Source: Anthoceros angustus (lineage: Eukaryota; Streptophyta; Anthocerotopsida; Anthocerotales; Anthocerotaceae). Taken from it: DNA of 64,000 nt. The translations under genes and the position numbers were made by a program. Under the pieces are notes generated by a model, which was not told the DNA's origin, did no database searches, and saw only the letters and a program-made list of their open reading frames with translations. The stretch's first letter is position 1, and each line of letters opens with the position of its first letter. Shown one piece after another: positions 10,528 through 21,861 of this stretch. The stretch is from positions 868,001-932,000 of the forward strand of contig VJWM01000025.1 in the NCBI GenBank assembly GCA_010909165.1. Direction: 5' to 3'.

Positions 10528-13500
10528 ATGGCGGTGGCGCAGGTGTCCGTAAGGCGGTTATTCGGCCGAAGATCACAGCATCCTTGATGCAAGAAACAAG
10601 GCTGCTATAAGCGCGGCAAACTGGAGCTCCACTGCCATCATGCTGAGGTAAGTACGCTTCACGATCTCCATGTGGCGGCACAGTCCAGAGAGGCCGCAGC
10701 TGGAACGTAATCGAGTGTCTTGCGCCCTAGCTTACTCACGAGGTGTGAACGTGGAAGGGGTATTAAACGGAATATTCCCTACGTAATTACCAGCAAGTGG
10801 GAGTAATGGAATAAGTGCTGGAAATTACCTAAGGCACGTTTGGTTAAATAGGGTTAAAACCTATGCACCCATTCGTTAGGGTTACAACGTTTCATAGGCA
10901 ACGTTTCAGTTAGTTCAAAAACGTTTTAGTTCTTGTTATTTAGAAGATGAACTTATGAATATATACTTTTCAAGAATGTAATTCTTTATTAGTTTCTACA
11001 TACATTTTCAATATATTTGAAAGTTCGCGCCCGCGAGAAACCCCGGGCCTCCTTGAAGCTCGGTTCTTTGTTAGCTCTACATCCTCGCTGTTCCCTACAG
11101 ACATAGACATCTTCCGCGATTCTTTAACCTTCCGCCAGGTGCCCTTCAATCTCTCGGGGGTTGATCCGAGTAAATTGGCAGCCACATCCAGGTTCTTGTC
11201 AAGCGCAACCAACTTTGGGTCCGCACGCCATTCCCTCCACAGCCATACAGAAGATCTCCGCAACCATTGCCACCGTAGCCAGCCGTCGAGTGTCCTTGTT
11301 CGCCTCTGCACGCAACTTGATCTTCTGCGATTTTGGCATCTGGACCCATGGTTGGTTGTGATTAACAAGAGCAATGGAAAGAACGGCATGCCCATACTTG
11401 AGGCTTGAAATGGCTCACAACGCCAAGATCTCGCTATAAAACTTGCATCCTTACCTAAGTCCCAAAGTCTCCAAAAGAGGGTCGATGTGGCTTCAATCCT
11501 CGCCCCGCCATTTGCGCGCGCACTCAGAACCCGCAGAATCGTAGCTGGCCCGTTATCTCTACCAACGTGGTACCGACATTAATCGAGTAGACCCGCCTGA
11601 CGCTTGCGGCCGTTTAGGGTTTTTGGGGTTTTTGGCAGAACGTGGTCGCACAGTGAGTTCGCTGCATACCATCCCTACATCCACCGCTTTCTTGCCATTT
11701 GAATTCCATTTGCTTGTATTTATACTGTATGTAGTGTTATATTGTCCTTGAGCCATGGGAAAAGGGCACAGCCCCGTGACCACTGCTCAATCAAGGCCAA
11801 GGAACCCTAATTGTTTTTTTGTCCTCGGGCCATGGGAAAAGGGCATCAGTCGCGGCCTCGCCGTTTTCAACGCTTGTGGCCCAGGAACCCTATCAGTGCT
11901 TGTCCTCAGGCCTTGGTAATCCTATAATATAACCTATACTATCTGACCATGGTAAAAATGGGATATTCCATGGAAACCCCGAGACCCAAGGACAGGAAAT
12001 CCAGCTTATAAGGCACTGAAGGAAACTCTTTTTAATGGAGCCATTGTCTGTGTCTGTGTGAAGCTTTGACCACTGCGCATTTGACCACTCGAGTTCTCTA
12101 AGAAGCACGCATGCATAGACCACGTGTCGGCATGCCGCTCAATGTAGCATTGAAACGCCTGCTCAATCAAGACACGTGGCGATGAGCCATTGGCCGGTCC
12201 AGGCCATAAGAAGGGGCCACCGCCTCCCCTTCGCATCGTTGGGTGTAGGTTAAGCTTCTGCGGACGATTACAGTTGGCGTCTGCGAACTTGAAGTTTGGA
12301 GCGCTGAGTTACGGTGAGCATGTCTCAATTTCCCTTTACATAGCGACAATTTTCGCCTGTTGATTCTGGTTGGCATAGATGCACCCTATGCGTATCTACA
12401 TTTTGGTGTCGCCCATATCTGCAGCCCGATCGCGACTCCCCAAAAACCTAATAGCCATTAGTCCTGACATATGTGAATGCTTTTCCAGGGTTTTCCAGGT
12501 TTTGTGGTTGTGATAAACAAGCATCGATGGCCGCAGCGCTTGAAGCGGGATCTCCCGGAGATGGGTGGCCGGAATACACTGCTCAGTGCGAGGCCACCAT
12601 CCGCGCCACCTTTGATCACGCATGGGCGGTTCGGGGTCAACTACCCCCACGCGACACCATCGAGCGCAGAGGATGCCCATAGAATTGTTCAGCCGCCCCG
12701 GCGTACGCTTTCCGAGTTCCGCATGCGGTTCATGGTAGTGGGCCGTTGCCTTTCGGAGATAGATTCAATGCTCGAATTGATGCCTGTGCCGTGGACGCCC
12801 AGGATACTCACATGGGTGGACGGCAGCGACATACCATGCGCCTTCTATGGGATGCCATAAAGGCGCGTTTTGGCCCAAACCCCCATTAGTGTGAGCATAT
12901 ATAGGGTGTGCAATTTAGGGTTTGTGGAAACCCCTAAAAATTGGCAAAAAAATCCATGCTGTAATGCTTTTGATAACTTAGTAAAAGACAGCCCGTGGTA
13001 AGTAACATATACGCCCGTAATGATCCCATACGTAGAAGGTGTAGGGTTAAAGGTACATCCGTTGTAAATCCAGGCATGTAGTAAAAAAACATTGCTGGAT
13101 AGTAAATAAGAGCCTTAGGAAAAGGTAAACTTTCACTGTAAAACACTTCTAAACCTGAATAAACTAACCCACCAGTAAAACTCCAGGTAGTAAATTCCAT
13201 ACTGTAGTAAAGTCTTCATCTTGTTGTGATCCAAAATTGCCTCTGTAATAAGAGACTTCGCCACCGCCACGTAATCGACAGTCGCTGGCTCGGGAGCCCT
13301 CATGTAAACTGGTTCATTCAGGGGTATGATCACGCTGTTGCAGATGATGGAGGGAGGCCTGTTGCAACTGCTCTAGAATCGATGCAAGGACGTTGACATC
13401 CCAGCACCATGGGAGGAGTCCCTGTACTGCATGCATGAGGTGAGAGCGCTGTCAGGAACCCTAGGCCACCAACAGGCCAAAGGCCAGGAGAGAAGCCTTC

Positions 13501-13529
13501 CCAGCAGAGGAGTGTGGTGGCCGACGAGG
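10528..13529. other. Gene-poor spacer, about 3 kb
   Basis: No recognisable gene. A 141-residue minus frame (11395-10970) contains a basic region with LKGTWRKVKESRKM and may be a transposon remnant; I recognise no family. Two similar phrases around 11750 and 11830 (CCATGGGAAAAGGGCA) indicate short diverged repeats. Confidence 0.4.
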
Positions 13530-13850
13530 ACGAGCGCCGGCATGCCGCTGCCCTCAAATATGGAGAGAGGTGGAAGAGGGGGGGCGCCGGCATGCTGGCG
13601 CCCCACAATATGAAGAGGCGGAGGATGGAGGGCACCGGCATGCGGCGCCCTTCATTACGAAGGGGCAGAGGAGGAAGGGCGCAGGCATGCCGGCGCCCTC
13701 CAGTATGGAGCCAAGGAAGAGGAAGGGCGTCTTAATGCCGGTGCCCTCCAGTATGCAGTCACGGAGGAGGAAGAGCACCGGCATGCCGGCGCCCTTCAGG
13801 AGGGAGCAGTGGAGGATGAAGGGCACCAGAATGCCGACGCCGAAAGAAAC
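13530..13850. repeat. 48-bp minisatellite, about 7 units
   Basis: The phrase GGCATGCCGGCGCCC recurs with its ATG at about 13542, 13592, 13640, 13687, 13735, 13783 and 13831. The spacing is 48 bp (50 and 47 at two steps). Because 48 is a multiple of three, the array reads as 16-residue repeats in open frames on both strands, for example KGAGMPAPSSM units on the plus strand. GC-rich, with a GGAGGAAGGGC purine block in each unit. Confidence 0.9.
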
Positions 13851-13904
13851 CTTGGGCTTTCTGTTGGGCGTAAGGCATAAGGGGGGCATGCGAAGCGGAA
13901 GAGC

Positions 13905-14426
13905 ATGCATGATGAGGATGGGGGTGGACATAGCAGATCCCGAAGTGCAGATCCTGCGGTTGGTACGAGCAGGAAAAAAGTGCGAAGCGTCCCAAGGGTA
14001 TTTGACAACAATGACATACCAACATTGCATGTCTCAACCGATGGAGAAAGACTTGAAGCCTCTATGATGCATGACGATTACTTGCAGAAAGTCAGGGAAT
14101 TTGCATATGCGAAGAAGGTAGTATCAGAAACAGTTCTTGTAAATCTGGAGAATTTGAGGCCAGCTTCGTTTCTAACTCCAGATGCTCAGGTTCGGCAAGT
14201 GGATGAGGCTTGGGCGAACTATGTGGCTCGGGTCATCTCGAAGGTTCGAATTGAAGAAGGTGTGCTGCTACTGCTTTGTATGATTGACCCATCTGACTAC
14301 AGGGATAGCGAAACATTAGACTGGAAAAAAGTTCAGGGCAAAGTTATGGGAGTGCTGGGAGGCAATGATACTTACGCCGCCATGAAGCAGCATGCAGATA
14401 TATCACCAGGGAAGGCAAGGTTCTAA
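13905..14426 (+). CDS. Uncharacterised protein with a possible ParB-like C-terminal motif
   Basis: A 173-residue frame opening at ATG 13905; the same frame is open back to about 13614. From about residue 50 onward it looks like a folded domain: a VNLENLRPASFLTPD stretch, a helix with VDEAWANYVARVISKVR, a hydrophobic strand with VLLLLCMIDPSDY, and finally VMGVLGGNDTYAAMK. The order 'peptide before a helix, hydrophobic strand, then GGN-x-x-x-AAM' resembles the ParB/sulfiredoxin-like nuclease fold, where a GxxR or GxH-type motif ends the domain. The expected basic residue after GGN is Asp here, so activity is doubtful. It may be a fragment of a longer, intron-containing or transposon-borne gene. 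Family assignment is inference. Confidence 0.4.
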   Translation: MHDEDGGGHSRSRSADPAVGTSRKKVRSVPRVFDNNDIPTLHVSTDGERLEASMMHDDYLQKVREFAYAKKVVSETVLVNLENLRPASFLTPDAQVRQVDEAWANYVARVISKVRIEEGVLLLLCMIDPSDYRDSETLDWKKVQGKVMGVLGGNDTYAAMKQHADISPGKARF

Positions 14427-14439
14427 TGGATGGAGGCCC

Positions 14440-14840
14440 ATTATAGAGGGATGGGTCTAAGCATCTATATTTCGGTGTGTGTATAACAAATTTTCTGTAC
14501 TTGTTCAGCACAGGTATCCCTCAAGGGCACGTTAATTACCCAAAGGGCAAGACCTAAACCGAAATAAAGCCTCTTAGGAGTCTATCAACTTTAAATAAAA
14601 TCAAGTTATCCAGTATCTTTCATATAACTTTTATAATCATGTTATCTAGGGTTGTTAAATTTTGTTAAATGAAGATGATGTCCTCACTCATAAAGGGACA
14701 GGTGTATCCATCTATATTGTGTGTGTGTCAATGAATTATTTATTCTTATTCCTTACAGGTATCCTCGAAGGACACGTTAATTACTCAAAGGCCAGGACCT
14801 CAACCCAAATAAATCCTCCTATCTATCTATCTATCCTTAC
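14440..14840. repeat. Diverged direct repeat, about 140 bp, two copies
   Basis: 14440-14590 and 14690-14835 share blocks such as CACGTTAATTAC, AGGTATCC and CAAATAAA/CGAAATAAA, in the same order and orientation. The second copy ends in a short CTAT microsatellite. Both lie just before the kinase remnant. Confidence 0.7.
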
Positions 14841-14907
14841 AATTATGGAGTCCACAATTAAAATGTAAGTGCGAATGTTTTAAGAAAAATATATATGAGG
14901 AAAATAT

Positions 14908-15480
14908 ATCGGTAGAGATGGCTTTTCCAAAGTCTATGAATACTATGTCAAATATACGGAAAAAATCTATGCCTATAAAATTATGAAAATTATGAAGATA
15001 TATGCTTGTAAAATTATGAAAATTATGAAGATATATGCCTGTAAAATTTTATATATATAGTGATGGAGCTATAACCTATGGAACACTTAAGGATGAACTA
15101 AGAAAAGGAGGAGCTTATTGTGAGGAGGATACAAAATTACTTATGTTTAACGTAGTGGAGGCAATCAAAATTTGTCATAGGCATAATGTTATACATCGCG
15201 ATTTGAATCTGGCTGATATATTATTACTTAGCCCTCTCAAAATTAAACTAGCAGACTTTGGTTTGTTTGTTCCCCGTTTCCAAAATGAACATGAATTATT
15301 GTATAGGGGAGTTGGAACCTAATGTTACATGGCTAAACAGGTAGGGGACTCAGAAGATGATGTAAACACAAGCTATGAACCTGATATTTGGAGCGCAAGA
15401 GTCATTCTATATGAAGTTTTAACCAGAAAACGTCCCTATATAGGCTATGAGTTTGACATCGAAAATGGATAGTGGAGAAT
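14908..15480 (+). pseudogene. Ser/Thr protein kinase pseudogene (CDPK/CAMK-like)
   Basis: Kinase subdomains can be read in order across two frames. They are a glycine loop IGRDGFSKVYE with an Ala-x-Lys strand (IYAYKIMK), then after a frame change ICHRHNVIHRDL with the catalytic Asp, and ADFGL. After a stop comes DIWSARVILYEVLTRKRPY of the C-lobe. The catalytic-loop Lys after HRDL is Asn. The gap between N-lobe and catalytic loop holds a 39-bp tandem duplication (about 14970-15050). At least one frameshift and two stop codons make it non-functional. Resemblance is closest to CDPK-type kinases; the family is an inference. Confidence 0.75.
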
Positions 15481-15839
15481 TCAAATAGACATTCATGAGT
15501 GGCCCAACATCTCAAATGAAATAAAATATCCGCTACATTCTATGTTACATTTAGAACAGTGCAGGCTAGATGCGCAACAAGTTCTAAACTATTCTTGGTC
15601 CTATTGTTATCTTATATACAACATAGTAGTTTTATTTTTAATTATATAAAAAAATATTTTTTGTGTAAAAAGCTGATCATCAACGGATCAAAATTTATTT
15701 TTACTTTAGAAATAATTTATTATATAATAAACTACTATATTCTACATAGAAGATAGCGAATAGAGCCAAGAATGTTTTAGAACTTGCTGCGCACGGAGTC
15801 TACAGTTCTTAATGTAATATTGAGTATAGTACATTTTTT

Positions 15840-16115
15840 TACTTCATTTAAGATGTTGGGCCACTCATCTAGGTCCAATTGAGTTCTCCACTCTCTTTTT
15901 TGGTGTTGAACCATGACGTGTATAACGACGTTTTCCTATTAAAACTTCTAACTCCCACACTCCAAATATCGGCTTTTGAAGTACTGCTTGTGTTTACATC
16001 ATCTACTGAGTCCAATACCTTCATAGCCATGAGAAATAAGGTTCTTGCAGCTCCTCTATACAGTAATTCATTTGTTTTGGAAACATGGAATAGACAAACC
16101 AAACAAGTAGACGTC
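15840..16115 (-). pseudogene. Inverted partial copy of the kinase pseudogene
   Basis: The minus strand reads NELLYRGAARTLFLMAM, DSVDDVNTSSTSKADIWSVG and RKTSLYTSW. These align with the plus-strand copy's HELLYRGVGT, DSEDDVNTSYEPDIWSA and RKRPYIGY. The match extends past the coding part: 15480-15610 on the plus strand and 15765-15890 on the minus strand are also similar. The two pieces thus form a large imperfect inverted repeat around an AT-rich centre near 15690. Confidence 0.75.
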
Positions 16116-17418
16116 TCTTACTAGGAGAGTTGACGTCCTCTCCAGCGAAGCCGCCCTTTCGGGCTTGAAACTAATAAAGTTTGGCATAAGTGGGAATAAG
16201 TTTGGCATAAGTGGTGGATGGGTTTTTCCATCTCTTTTTTATAATAAAGTCTTCTTTTCCCATAAGTGGGAATGAAAGGGTGGTGGCGCAGTTGGCGGGT
16301 ATGGAATACCGATCTTGTCAAGTAGCCACCAAGGGTTTTTTTCGAGGGTGATATAAGAAGTTATGCAGCGTGAAATTTTTTTATGTCACACACTTGACGA
16401 CATCGACAGGGGGTGCCTACCCCTCATGTACCAATGTCAGTCAAATGGTGTGTTCAAGATTCTTTTTAGGTTGCGACACACAAGGTTTTCTTTCTTAGGG
16501 CTGTCAGAACATCGGCCTTCGCACATCCTCGCAAGCACCCATCCGCCGCCACAAGATGCCATGAACAAACCGCCACCAGCCTTTAGGCGTATGGCCCGAG
16601 TAGCCATCTGTGCCCAGCGCGACTGGCCTTGGCAGCCATCCACGCCTTTGTGGTAAATAGCCTGGAGCAACTATCCAAGCGTTTGTGGCAAGCTGCTCCA
16701 GGCGTTTGTGGCAAATAGCCTGGAGCAGGCATCCAGTTCTTGCACGATTGGCTTTGGCAGCCATCTAGACCTTATTTGGCACACACACGAGATGCACGAT
16801 GGGGAAAACACCGTCTTGAACATGTACCATGCAAATATCCGGAGCCATCGCGCGACGGTGAGAGGGAAACACAGTCTTGAACGTCTGACATGCCCACATT
16901 CGGGGCCTTCACGTGGGGCTGAGACCTGTCCGATCCGACATATATGTCTATGTCTGGTCCAAGCAAACCCTAAACATAAGTATGTGTGTATCACAAAAAC
17001 CCTAAATGGTAGAAATAAAAGTAGATGGCGATATCGGAACATCAGGGGGCAAGCTGCGAGGAAATACAGCCGGGTGAAAACTTTTTTTCATTTTAGTTGT
17101 TATAATTGATATTATTTGGAATTTAATTACAACTCTACCAAAAAAGAAACTTCACTTCAAAGTGGCCCATTTATGATGTACGATGTACCCAATGCGCTTC
17201 GTGCCCTCTTTGAATTTGAAGTTTTTCTCTCGTGCGCAATCCTGGAATATCAATCTCGTCATCGTTATATCAAGGGTTTTTATTGAGGGTTACATAAAAA
17301 GTTTTCCCATCTCATATAGTTTTCCCATCTCATATAGCAAGAAAACTTTGTATATCACATACTTGGTGACATCGGCCATGGGAGCCTACCCTGCGTATCG
17401 ATGTCGTCAAGTGTATCA
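16116..17418. other. Spacer with a diverged repeat family
   Basis: No gene recognised. 16330-16505 and 17260-17470 are diverged direct copies: both have AAGGGTTTTT, a CACTTGACGACATCG/CATACTTGGTGACATCGG block, a CCTACCC block and AAGATTCTTTTTAGG/AAGAATCTTTATG. The second copy leads into the 1.1-kb tandem repeat. Confidence 0.5.
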
Positions 17419-18527
17419 TACAAGAATCTTTATGTGTGCGATACACATTTTTTCGTTCTTGCACTAAGCAGCTTTCTGGCTAACCCTTGCAAACATGAAC
17501 CTGAGCCACAAAGTATGGGACCCATAAGCCTTTGCAGCATCCATGTGTAGACCTTGAGCAATCTTGAGCAGCCATTAGCAAACTTGAGCAAACCTTCAGC
17601 AGACCTTTGAGCAACCCTTGAGAGGACTTGAGTAGACCTTGAGGAAATGGCTTTGAGCAGGCCTTAAGCCAGCCTTGAGCAACCCTTGAGAGGCCTTGAG
17701 TAGACCTTGAGGAAACGGCCTTCAGCAAGCCTTAAGGTGGCCTTGAGCAACCCTTGAGAGGCCTTGAGTAGACCTTGAGGAAACGGCCTTGAAGCAAGCC
17801 TTAAGCCGGCCTTGAGCAACCCTTGAGAGGCCTTGAGTAGACCTTGAGGAAACGGCCTTGAGCAAGCCTTAAGTCGGCCTTGAGCAAGCCTCTATGGCAC
17901 ATAACCGGAGTAGGCATCCAGGCCTCGCACAACTGCAAATCCTGGATGCCCACTCAAGGCCATCTTCATAGTGCTTCAAATGAGGGATTATTTTATGGAG
18001 AAAGACCACACATCCGACCAAAAACAATTGCACCACTGGACTAAAGCCCCGATTCAACACAAATAAAAAATGGGCAAAGTCTGTGCTCCCACCTCATGTG
18101 CTCAAAAGAATTGTCTACATCCTGCACCCCGTTCGATCTCAGAAGAGCCTCAAAGCAGAAGAGCCTCAAAGCAGGTCCGCTGGTTCCTCAAACGGCATAT
18201 GTGTAGAAAGGGGTTTCTCCTGATAAAAAGGGTTTTGGTAAAAATCCCAACCCTATTTTGCCGAAAACTCAAGTTGGTTTGGTTTTTGTTGTTTTTTTGT
18301 AGGTGTTCATCCATCGGTTTCTCGCATTCTCAGCTCCGGTGCCACTTCGTGTCAAGTCATTTACACCGAGCTGGCGCCTTTTAATCAGATTTATGGCGAT
18401 TTAGTTGGCGTGATAAAGGGTCATTGACCTCGTTGTTCCATAATTTCGTCATGTCCATAGTTTCTGCATTTTGTGTGGTTCTCATGTTTTGTATTCCGGG
18501 GTTTTAGGCGCGCGCACTGGCACTGTA
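17419..18527. repeat. 1.1-kb tandem duplication, copy A
   Basis: Starts TACAAGAATCTTTATG and ends near CGCGCACTGGCACTG. It contains a 68-bp minisatellite and a shared 3' part with GGGTCATTGACC. No coding domain recognised. Confidence 0.9.
17600..17890. repeat. 68-bp minisatellite, about 4.5 units
   Basis: GAGCAACCCTTGAGAGG recurs at 17609, 17677, 17745 and 17814, with a variant at 17882 (spacing 68-69). Each unit also has the phrase GAGTAGACCTTGAGGAAA. A partial and shortened version is in copy B. Confidence 0.9.
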
Positions 18528-19573
18528 TACAAGAATCTTTATGTGTGCGATACACATTTTTTCGTTCTTGCACTAAGCAGCTTTCTGGCTAACCCTTGCA
18601 AACATGAACCTGAGCCACAAAGTATGGGACCCATAAGCCTTTGCAGCATCCATGTGTAGACCTTGAGCAATCTTGAGCAGCCATTAGCAAACTTGAGCAA
18701 ACCTTCAGCAGACCTTTGAGCAACCCTTGAGAGGACTTGAGTAGACCTTGAGGAAATGGCTTTGAGCAGGCCTTAAGCCAGCCTTGAGCAACCCTTGAGA
18801 GGCCTTGAGTAGACCTTGAGGAAACGGCCTTCAAGAAGTTTTAAGGTGGCCTTGAGCAACCCTTGAGAGGCCTTGAGTAGACCTTGAGGAAACGCCTTGA
18901 AGCAAGCCTTGCCGCCTTGAGCAACCCTTGAGAGGCCTTGAGTAGACCTTGAGGAAACGGCCTTGAAGCCTTAAGTCGGCCTTGAGCAAGCCTCTATGGC
19001 ACATACCCGAGTAGGCATCCGTGCCTCAGACAATCGCAGAACCTCGGATGCCCACTCAAGGCCATCTTCATAGTGCTTCAAATGAGGGATTATTTTATGG
19101 AGAAAGACCACACATCCTAAAAAACAATTGCACCACCGACTAAAGCCCCGATTCAACACAAATAAAATGGGCAAAGTCCGTGCTCCCACCTCATGTGCTC
19201 AAAAGAATTGTCTACATCCCGCACCTGCTCGATCTCGTAAGAGCCTCAAAGCGTAAGAGCCTCAAAGCAGTCCGCTGGTTCCTCAAACATATGTAGAAAG
19301 GGTTTCTCCGATAAAAAGGGTTTTGGTAAAATCCCAACCCTATTTTGCCGAAAACTCGTTGGTTTGGTTTTTGTTGTTTTTGTAGGTGTTCATCCATCGC
19401 CGTGATTCGCCCGGTACACTGTCAAGTCATTTACACGCGCCTTTAATCGATTTATGGCGATTTAGTTGGCGTGATAAAGGGTCATTGACCCGTTGTTCCA
19501 TAATTTCGCCATGTCCATAGTTTCGATTTTGTGTGGTTCTCTGAGAGGGGTAAGCACATGCGCGCACTGGCAC
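18528..19573. repeat. 1.1-kb tandem duplication, copy B
   Basis: The first ~300 bases match copy A base for base. From about 18,830 to the end the copy is peppered with 1-6-base deletions and is about 60 bases shorter than A. The last bases diverge from A before the common CGCGCACTGGCAC. Confidence 0.9.
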
Positions 19574-19956
19574 AATGCTCGAAACTTGTGCACGCACTGT
19601 GCAAAAAGAACGCGAAAAATAATCTTCTAATGGGGAAACATGTCCTTTTGGAGGTCTGAGGATGTGCAGGAACTCCCGACAAAATAACAAGTAGCAAACA
19701 TCGGTGGGGGTTCACTTAGACCGCTCTCATATATCTATCCTATGCCCTAATGCGATGAAGAACACCCTATCCCCTTTTTATCCTTTACGGTATTTCCGTC
19801 TCTTTCGGCGGTGACCTACATCAAACATGTCGAGGGCCCAACTGGGTGAACACGTGCATGACCCCCTGGTGCATGCACTTGTTCACCCAAATGCCCTTAG
19901 ATGTATATTGATTATGACCCCATTATGATATATGTATATATATATATATATATATA

Positions 19957-19993
<37 letters not shown>

Positions 19994-20320
19994 TATATAT
20001 ACCATAAGTTTTGAGGGCTCGGTTCACTTGCGCGTGCCTGTTCCATACAATCAATCCAAGTTTTGCGTGCAATGGTATGAAATATATACTTTCATGGATA
20101 TATATATAATCTTTTACTTTATACATATCATAAGTTTTGTGGGTGCAGTTTACTTGCGTGGAACGTGTACTTTAGGTTCGACTTCTTCATGAAGTTTCTG
20201 TCGCCGCTTTAGGGTTTTATTCCCGGATCTAGTTCAAAAAATTCCCTATTCACACAATGGTGCGTATGTTGGTTTAAGCTTTTTACATGGGGAGTCATGT
20301 ATTCACCTAGTTCGCGGATG
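19574..20320. other. Spacer with hairpin and microsatellite
   Basis: No gene. A hairpin lies at 19844-19888. An (AT)n(CT)n microsatellite lies at about 19928-19999 on the plus strand. 20000-20170 contains two short similar phrases around ATACCATAAGTTTTG/CATATCATAAGTTTTG. Confidence 0.5.
19844..19888. other. Inverted repeat (hairpin), 17-bp arms, 11-base loop
   Basis: GGGTGAACACGTGCATG at 19844-19860 pairs with CATGCACTTGTTCACCC at 19872-19888 with one mismatch. Not followed by a T run; more like a transposon end or cruciform than a terminator. Confidence 0.8.
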
Positions 20321-20324
20321 TTCG

Positions 20325-20570
20325 TTTAGAGTTTTTTACTATGATTCTAGTCATTTAAAGGATATTAGTTTAGAGTTTTCGACTATGATTCTAGACATTT
20401 AAAGGATAGAGGTGCCCACAGTGGATGGTAGACTGTTAGTTTAGAGTTTTCGACTATGATTCTAGACATTTAAAGGATAGAGGTGCCCACAGTGGATGGT
20501 AGACTGTTAGTTTAGAGTTTTCGACTATGATTCTAGGATAGAGGTGCCCACAGTGGATGATAGACCTCCC
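20325..20570. repeat. 71-bp tandem repeat, about 3 units
   Basis: TAGAGTTTTCGACTATGATTC begins near 20371, 20442 and 20513, spaced 71 bp. The last unit lacks about 13 bases (ACATTTAAAGG region). An older partial unit precedes at about 20325. Confidence 0.88.
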
Positions 20571-21468
20571 GCGAGCAAAACTTTGACCAACCCGTCTCAC
20601 GACCACACAAGGTCGAATGACCAAACAAGATTAACGACAATCCGGACCTTCCATGTACATTCTGTGCAAACCCTAAAGTAACAAACCCTAACCCTAGGTA
20701 CAAAAGCGTTCTCGGACTGTGTCAAATCAAATCGATACACCGAGAAGTGGATTTCGGGAATCGGTTTGACACTTACGCCACTCCTCAAGAAAGTTTTAGG
20801 TGAGAGGGTTGTAGAGAGTTATTCTGAGGTGCACATTAGATACACTATACATATCAAACTGGACAGAGTGCAAAAAAACCAATTCAGTCCATATGATACA
20901 TCTATACATAGACTATACTTGTATATAACGATCTATTCTCTCCGCGTGGTCACCGAAAACCCTTACAAAGTTTCTTCTACAAATTTCGGACATGCGCCAA
21001 AGCGTGACACTTTAGACTAGGATTTTCCAAAGGCATCGTTCGAAGGGGAACTTCTGGCAGGTCCAATTGGATCCCGTTACCTGCCAAGAAGATCAACCAT
21101 GCTCCTGTAATGCTCAGCCCGTGACGACAAAGCCTCATTGGCTGCATGCAGCAAGGCTATGAATGAAACTCAAACGGAAGAACGTGGACTACGCATATCA
21201 AATATGCATCCGTCTGCTTCGGCGAAGTAAGCAGCAGCCAGGAGGGATTTCCATCGGTATCAGCGGATGCAGTGATGCACTTGCTCGATAGTGTAGACTT
21301 TAACGGCCAGATTATCATATAGGGCAACACAAAATTACTGTCAAGGATGAAACATCACCAAATATTGTCACCTTGAAACCTCCCACAGCACACCAGCGAC
21401 CTAGGTCACACACATCTGGAGCCTTGAGCTGAATGATGCACACAGAAACGAAGCTCCGGGCTGTGAGA
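20571..21468. other. Spacer
   Basis: No gene or structured repeat recognised. AT-rich on the left, becoming mixed on the right. Confidence 0.4.
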
Positions 21469-21861
21469 TCACTCGCCTTCACCTGGACCGCCTGCTGGTG
21501 TAGAGGAGGGCGTCGGCAGCTGGTCATCCTCAAGTTCTACCACATCCGACTCATCTTCTTCAGGCCCGCCATCTTCTGTGATCACCGACTGCTCGTTGAT
21601 GGTCGGCACAGGTTGCCCTCGCATCCGAGCAACCTGGGCTGCCCGTATCGATGCCAACTGCCTGCGCAGATCTTGAGACACAAGAGTCCAGTTTCCTTTC
21701 GGTCCCTGCCCTTCGGCAGGCTGAGCAGGACCCGCATCTGCGAGGCGCCTGTGGTACCGCCGCGCCTCCTCGCCAGCCATTTCCGGGCCCGCTCTGTCTT
21801 CCCCCGCCATCGCAACAGCGTCCAACGCGGGACTGCGATGTAAGAGACGCGCCTTTACCAC
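21469..21861 (-). CDS. Hypothetical protein, 130 residues
   Basis: A minus-strand frame starting at ATG 21861. The first half is basic/Ala-rich (REARRYHRRL-type composition), with LVSQDLRRQLASIRAAQVAR suggesting a helix. The second half is acidic and ends in a Pro/Gly-rich tail. No domain recognised. It could be a small nuclear protein, a first exon, or chance in GC-rich DNA; two other frames are open over the same bases. Confidence 0.3.
   Translation of the reverse strand: MVKARLLHRSPALDAVAMAGEDRAGPEMAGEEARRYHRRLADAGPAQPAEGQGPKGNWTLVSQDLRRQLASIRAAQVARMRGQPVPTINEQSVITEDGGPEEDESDVVELEDDQLPTPSSTPAGGPGEGE

Noticed and set aside
13554-14037. Minus-strand frames of 158, 92 and 73 residues over the minisatellite
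   Set aside because: Their length comes from the three-base phase of the 48-bp repeat; no sequence beyond the repeat looks like a protein.
17600-17890. CRISPR-like array because of regular 68-bp repeats
   Set aside because: Repeats are contiguous without unique spacers, and the genome is a plant's; it is a minisatellite.
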